64,000 nt of DNA, from contig JAKCOZ010000058.1 in assembly GCA_022605955.1 (NCBI GenBank), positions 2,294,001 to 2,358,000 of the forward strand, in the 5' to 3' direction. A program made the translations under genes and the position numbers. The notes beneath the pieces were generated by a model. It made no database searches. It was not told where the DNA came from and saw only the letters and a list, made by a program, of their open reading frames with translations. The DNA is from Rallus limicola. Lineage: Eukaryota; Chordata; Aves; Gruiformes; Rallidae. This document shows positions 58,238 through 64,000 of the stretch, in pieces; the stretch's first letter is position 1; each line of letters opens with the position of its first letter.

Positions 58238-60981
58238 TTTTTTTTAGATTAAAGATAGTGTGCAGAGGAAGAAGAGGATTATGTCTGAAATTGTGATGTT
58301 TCCCATGGCTGTGGTGTATGAGCTTGAAGGGAGTATTTTTTATCTCTCAGAAGGCAATTTCTGTAGCTAATCATCTCTGCTTAGACCCCTTCACAAGATA
58401 ACCTTTGTAAGGAAATAGTCCATCCAGCAATTTATTTAGTGGGTTATCAATTCCCCAGGAGTCATTCTTTGCAAACCAACTTTTTGTTGGCTCCTGTCAT
58501 CCAGGCCACCCTGCAGGGATATTCCTTCTAGTGAAGTGTGAACAGGCTTGAAGAGTTCCCCTTCTGTTACTTTCGGAAATGCAAATGTTCCCTCTGATTT
58601 TCAGTGTATAAAATGGGCGGGACCTGATTTGGCTGCCAGTTTGATTTGGATGTTGCCTTCATTAAATATCTGAGGATCTGTTGTAGCAGAGTGTGTGTGG
58701 GGTATGGGTGTTGTGAACTTCCAGAACTTTGGAGCTGGGGTACTGAATGTAGAGGAGCGAAATAGGATGTTGCTAGTTAGGGTTTGTGGTAGCAAAATGT
58801 GGCAGTGGTTACTTTGGCTGCTGAAGTCACTCTGCAGAAGGCTGAAAGTGATTTTGCATGAGAAAACTAAGAGGGGAAAATTAACTGGATTTTTTTTTTT
58901 TTCTTTTTAAAAAAGTGCTGGGTTTTATGGATATATGTATTTCTGTGGTCTGAAGTCTTCACAGCAGTGTTTCAGCTAGCCTGCTTTTGAAACACTCCAG
59001 CATTTAAGAGAACTTACTGCAGGGCAACGTCTCTCCAAGGGACTTTTGGCACTGCCAGTGGCCTCTGTGTACTTCAGGCATACAAAGCCAGAGAGTCCAT
59101 GTTTAGGTGAGGAGCTGTGTCTGGATGCTTGGCATGGGATTCTCAGTGTTACTTTTGAAGTTTGTGTTGTAGGTGTAGCTAAGCTATTTGCTTAAGCTTT
59201 TTATATATATTTATTTTATAATACTATAAAATTTTGTTTTATAATAAATAGAGAAAGGGAAGGCAGGTGATTAACAGTACTTCTGGTGAATTTTAGATGT
59301 CTGCCTTAGAAATCAGATCAGTTGTTCATTAGAGCATCTGTCTCCATTAATGATGAAAGCCAAAGGTGATAGTTGCAGAGTGAGTTATCTGATTAACTTC
59401 AGGTATCAACATCAGTTGAACTTTCTGTATTCATTTGAGGGAAATAAGTTTCACCCTGAGCTTAGAGGACAGGGCTTTCTCAGCAAGGTGATACAGCCTG
59501 CAGCTCGGTGCCTCCTGGCAGTGAGGGATGCTGTCTGTGCTTTAGAAAGCAGAGCTCTGCGTTGAGAGGGAAGATCCTGAAGACAGTAGTGGCTTAGAGA
59601 CACCTTGGCTTGTGAAGCCAAGAGGACTGAAGTGCATCTCTAAATTCATTTAAGTCTCTACCTTTCAGATACTCTTGAAAAAGTAATTTAATGTCAACTT
59701 TCCAGCAGGCAGAGTGCTGTGATTTGATTTTACATGATCCATCTTTAAATGTCAGGTACTTAGGTACTTTTCAGAGTTGCCATATGCTATTGCGAAGCTG
59801 GGCTCTGAGCTCTCAAATTTTGGTTCTTTCTCTTTAGTCTGAATGGGATAGGGCAGTGGGGTATGTGGCAGACCAAGAAATCTAAGCAGCTCTGAGTCAT
59901 TTTTAGGGAAAGGGAGGGTCTGCATTTGAGAACGATGACCAGGTCTGTTCAGGTATTGGTTCAGGTCCATGCTTATTTGATCCAGTGCTGCTGAGTGGGA
60001 AACCAAATCCTCCAGTTAAGGTGCATTTAGTTATCTGGCAATAATGTCTTTGCCTTTGTGTCACATTGCTCACAGATTTAATCTGTCTTTAGTAGTTGCA
60101 ATAGCTGCTGTTTCTTTCAAAATTACGTGTCTGAGCCAAAGTTGTTAACATCCCCTGGCTTCTTTAAGGGGCTGCCTTAAATGCTGGGCTCACACTTTCA
60201 GAAGTAGATTTTTGACAGGCCAGTGCTGTTCCCTTGGTGGCTCTGAGTGCCCAGGAAGGATCACCTACAGACAGCCTTTTATTCTGGAAATAGCAGGGTA
60301 GGAGAAACGTGTAAGTATCAACGGGTGTTTGGTCTCTGGAACAGCCTGTGGTCCAAGGAGACACATCCCTGTCAGGTACCCAGTTTACAGAAACTGTGTT
60401 AGCAAGCCACTCTTCTGTTGCAAAGCAACTTACTTATTGTATTCCCTATACACTTCAGGGAATTAAGTGTGGGGGGAGAAATATTTGGGGTTTGGATGCA
60501 AGCTCCATACCAGAACCTCTCTTGCTGTTTCCAAAAGCGAGTATCTTCATAGCCTTACCTTACTACCTTTTTCTAGTACAATATTGGTGGTCAGTAGGTT
60601 GACCAAAACATATATTCCAAATTGAATGGCTCTTGGGTTCCTGTCATGCTGTTCTCAAGATACATTAGGTCAAACTGAATGGCTTTCAGTAGTACATAGA
60701 TTCAGCTCACAGAAGGCACCTAGCATTGTAGCTGCCGTCGTGATGCAGCATGATCATCTTGTGGTACCTGGATGTGTGAGGTACCACACCTGTGGTGGCA
60801 ATTCCACGCCATTTGGCTGTGGAGAGCTGCGTAGCCTTATATCACTGGGTAGTTAGTGTCTGCCTACCAGTGGAGCAGAAAAAGCTTTTCCTGTTTCTGC
60901 AGCTGCTGCTTGGACAGGTGAGGTGAGACTGCTTCAGTGATGGAATCCACTCTGTCTGTTTCCAGGCAGAACGCTGGTCCG

Positions 60982-61061
60982 CAAGGCCAGGATGTGCGGT
61001 GTGTGAAACATGATGTGAGCCCCTGAGTCCTGCTGAGTATTGGGTCAGGCTCCTCAGTGCT
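60982..61061 (+). repeat. 80-bp dispersed direct repeat, copy A
   Basis: This block, beginning CAAGGCCAGGATGTG and ending CAGGCTCCTCAGTGCT, matches 62546-62625 without gaps at about 75 of 80 positions. Flanking DNA matches only weakly on the left and not on the right. I do not recognise the family. Confidence 0.85.
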
Positions 61062-62350
61062 CTGCTGTTTCTGCAGGGCCACGGTGTGATGTAGGAGGCT
61101 GGCTACTTTTGAAGAGTTCTTGGCCATTCAGGCAGTCGAGTGTCAATGAGTGACTTTTGGAAGTACTGACACATAGCAGGCGGTGCCTCTGTAAGATTGG
61201 TCTATATGGACTTGTTGTTCTGAGGTGTACTGTAAGGAGCGGCTGAAAATAAGGGGTTGATGAGATTGAGTAAGGGTCTCTTTTTCTAAAACTGGGCCAG
61301 AGGAGAAGAAATGCCATTTACAGCTGTGGCTATGTTAACTTTGTGATGTAACCATGATTTACTTCTGCTGTTCTGATGGGGAGGGAGAGTTACAGCTTCT
61401 AAAGCTTCTTGCTTTCCTGCACCTGTTGCCTGTCTCTGTACCTGGGGAGCTCCAGCTTCCCAGTTTAATTCACTCATTAAAAGTGGGCAGGGTGGGACAG
61501 CAGAAGGGGAGAGCAATCTTGCTCCAGAAATAGTACTGGGAAGTAAAATCCTAACTACTGCCAGGCACTCCAAAGATGGAGAAACCCCACTCTTGATAGT
61601 TTTGTCTAAAATAGATACTCAAGATCTTTAGACCCAAAGCAGTAACATCTACAACAGAGTTTGAAGATGCTACTATAAAAGATGTCTAGTAACATGAGCA
61701 CCCTGGTAGATGGAGTACAGCCTGCTACAGGGCCTAATTATGGTCTTATTATTGCTTTCTTTCATCACTGCCTTCCAGCCTTCACATGGTGATTAGACCT
61801 ATTTATAGGGGCAGAGTTCCTTAATATTCAGCACAGTGCACCTCTTGCCAATCAAATCAGTACCATCTGCATCTTTGATTGCTGCTTAATAACACTGTAG
61901 AACATGGTTAATTAAAAAATATAAATAGACTTTTCATCCTCTTAACTTATCAAAGTGCTTCTCTCCTCCTCCCTCCCCCCCCAAAAAAAAAAAAAAGTAA
62001 TTTTGGCTTAGACAACACAGTTGACTCAGCTGAACCCCTCACCTCACTGCTGGAAATACATCCTGCTCTCCTCCTTACCCCGGGTAGGTACCTCTTGTGT
62101 CTAAATTTCAGTTCTTCCAGGGCAGATTAAAATGGGACTTCTGCACTGCTGCTTGTACCACCTGAGTGTAGGCAACTTCTAGTTTTTGTTTCAGTTGTGT
62201 GTGAGTGCATGTGCACGCACTGCCTTACGCTGTCCCTTAACAGGAGGGCCAGGGCCACATGCAATGACATGTTTTGCTTTTCTAGCACTTGAAGTCTCTT
62301 TATCTGTGGAGGGCAAAGTGATAAAATTGTCTCCTTCCTTGCACGATCCT

Positions 62351-62370
62351 CCCCCCCCCCCCCCCCCCCC
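62351..62370 (+). repeat. Homopolymer of 20 C
   Basis: An uninterrupted run of 20 C follows GCACGATCCT. Its complement is a G20 run. The length may be affected by sequencing error. Confidence 0.9.
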
Positions 62371-62545
62371 ACTCCCTGGAGGAGTTCATTCTGACATTTT
62401 GTTGGAATGACCTGTAGGCAAACCTCTAGTACCACTAAGGTGTGACTTGAATATGCCAGCAGAATCAATCATGATTTAAATTTCTATGGAAAGCCTGTGT
62501 GGAAAGTAGAGACTGAGAATGCTGTAGATACAGGATATTGGCCTA

Positions 62546-62625
62546 CAAGGCCAGGATGTGTGGTGTGTGAAACATGGTGTGTGCCCCAGAGTCCTGCTGG
62601 GTATTGGGTCAGGCTCCTCAGTGCT
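62546..62625 (+). repeat. 80-bp dispersed direct repeat, copy B
   Basis: This is the second copy, 1564 bases downstream of copy A and in the same orientation, with five substitutions. It could be a fragment of an interspersed repeat present twice or a local duplication. Confidence 0.85.
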
Positions 62626-64000
62626 GAGCAGTACATTAAGCACAGTACTACAGAGCACTGGAGTTGACAGTAGAAGTTCGTGATGAGACAGGCAACAGAC
62701 ATGGTAGCAGCTGGGAGCTTTGTGAGCTCTGGAGGCCTCATTTAGGTATTGCAAGCAGTGTGCTGAGGTAGTATGCTAGATTGGAGCAGTGGAAAGTGAG
62801 ATTAACAAAGGTCTGTCATTGTCCCATCCTGGCTGACAACATTAGTCAAGGTAAACATGGTAGAAAGTGTTATGTGTAAGAAATTACTGTCTGTGAGGAA
62901 CATGGATGACTTCTGATGTGAACCAAGTTATGCATGTGACTGTCCTCTATCAGAGGAGACAGCGCCTTAGTTAAGCTGTGCTGAAAGCCTTTATCTACTC
63001 CATCTTTTGTGTGTTTAATCTTGTAGTTAGTTTGTGACTTGGTCTGATCCTTCTGTGGAACCGTCTTGGCGGTAGTGGTGTGGCAGTGTATAGTGAGGGA
63101 TATGCAGACTCGGGTTTTACTGCATATTGCTGGTCCTTGTGTTCTTGCAGGTATTGAATACCTATCTACAAGGTGTTGAACTTTTGTTAGGGTCCTACAA
63201 AGGAGAGACATAGGGCTAGAGGTAGCCTGTCACTTGGAGATATTACTCTGTGGGGGGATTAAAGGCCTTTAGTTCATGCTGCCTTCCCAGTGCAGTGACA
63301 GAAGCAGCAGCACAGCAATTGCTGAAGCAGCCCTTGAAGAATATGCACTGATTTTTTTACTTCAAAGAATTTAAGCTCTCTTCTATCCTAAGCCTTCCTT
63401 TATTTATTTTTTTTAAATCCCTTGAAGCATGTTAAGGAAGAAAATATTATTGGTGGCTTGCTTTATTCTCTTGTTGTCATAGCAAGGCATGGATCTGATA
63501 GGTGCTTGTGTATAGCTTTGTAGTGTCTTGTCTGTATTGAGGACAGACAAATAATTGTCTTGATGTTGCCTTTGTTTCCATTTCCTTGGAAAATTAAGAT
63601 ATTTTAGAGGGGTTTTGTTTGGTTGGTTTTTGGGGGGTTCTTTTGTAGATAATTATCTTGGTGATTGCTCCTCCACAGAGCAGTTGTTTTGTAAAGAACT
63701 TAGAGGAGCATTACTTCTTTTACAGACCTTGTTTGCCCCATAACAACTTCTCTTCCACTTAGCCTTGATGTAAGGAGTTCTGTTCTTGAGTCCAGGGGGA
63801 AGTAACGCAAGAGGTGAGCAAAGTAGGTGGAATATTTCTCTGTCTGGAGTGGTGAATTGTATACTTTGTTCTGTTGGTTCGGAGCTGCAGATCTCTACAT
63901 AACCATCAGAGTATGATACCTGAAAACCCTGGAGTGCTCAGCCTGTATCTGTCCTGGTGTCAGCCTTTTGTAAAGGTGAGGCAGTCTGCTGGGGGCTGTT

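Larger units (their letters stand above)
56639..64000 (+). other. Presumed first intron of the unidentified gene
   Basis: No coding exon or RNA gene is recognised. The stretch holds an inverted CR1 remnant (57.13 kb), an AT microsatellite (58.21 kb), an 80-base repeated motif (60.98 and 62.55 kb), a C9A14 junction (about 61974-61996) and a 20-base C run (62351-62370). Open frames reach about 114 codons but look random. Confidence 0.5.

Noticed and set aside
1..64000. CRISPR arrays, operons, tRNA or rRNA genes
   Set aside because: No regularly spaced repeats, no ribosome-binding-site-led gene strings, and no cloverleaf or rRNA sequence recognised; the window is vertebrate nuclear DNA.

Overview
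The window reads as a stretch of bird nuclear genome: AT-rich noncoding DNA with two CpG islands, CR1 LINE remnants with the typical CR1 3' tail, and several LTR types common in bird genomes. I cannot place it below the level of birds. There is no bacterial, viral-genome or CRISPR architecture. Nearly all open frames are short chance frames. Only one host coding exon is recognised with confidence. LAYOUT. Bases 1-34137 are best read as part of a very long first intron of IQSEC3, which runs right to left. This stretch holds a rearranged two-LTR provirus remnant (12.08-13.40 kb), a minus-strand solo LTR (17.8-18.4 kb), a solo LTR with clean ends and a 5-bp target duplication (23.9-24.4 kb), a CR1 fragment split by a later solo LTR (25.2-26.95 kb), and faint ancient SINE and LINE relics. 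IQSEC3 coding exon 1 is at 34138-34631 on the minus strand, inside a CpG island that reaches about 35.35 kb and carries GC boxes, a CG-alternating run and long G tracts. From 35.4 to 55.3 kb is intergenic DNA. It contains a large imperfect inverted repeat (39.63-40.83 kb), a second CR1 with its central RT region deleted (45.0-47.07 kb), and another minus-strand LTR (48.0-48.75 kb). A second CpG island (55.37-56.58 kb) has an NRF-1 site, two ETS-type sites and a good splice donor, so it looks like the promoter and noncoding first exon of a plus-strand housekeeping-type gene whose coding exons I could not find before the window ends. That gene and IQSEC3 are divergent, with about 20-21 kb between their promoters. 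BIOLOGY. IQSEC3 (BRAG3/SynArfGEF) is a postsynaptic guanine-nucleotide exchange factor for Arf GTPases. Exon 1 gives the N-terminal coiled coil and a proline/glutamine-rich linker; the IQ, Sec7 and PH regions must lie on exons outside this window or unrecognised in it. The mobile elements look inactive. No undescribed multi-gene system is evident. The most unusual structures are the 39.6-40.8 kb inverted repeat, a 107-codon open frame lying entirely within the U3 of an LTR, an 80-bp duplicated motif at 61.0 and 62.5 kb, and a 36-base G run beside the second promoter.
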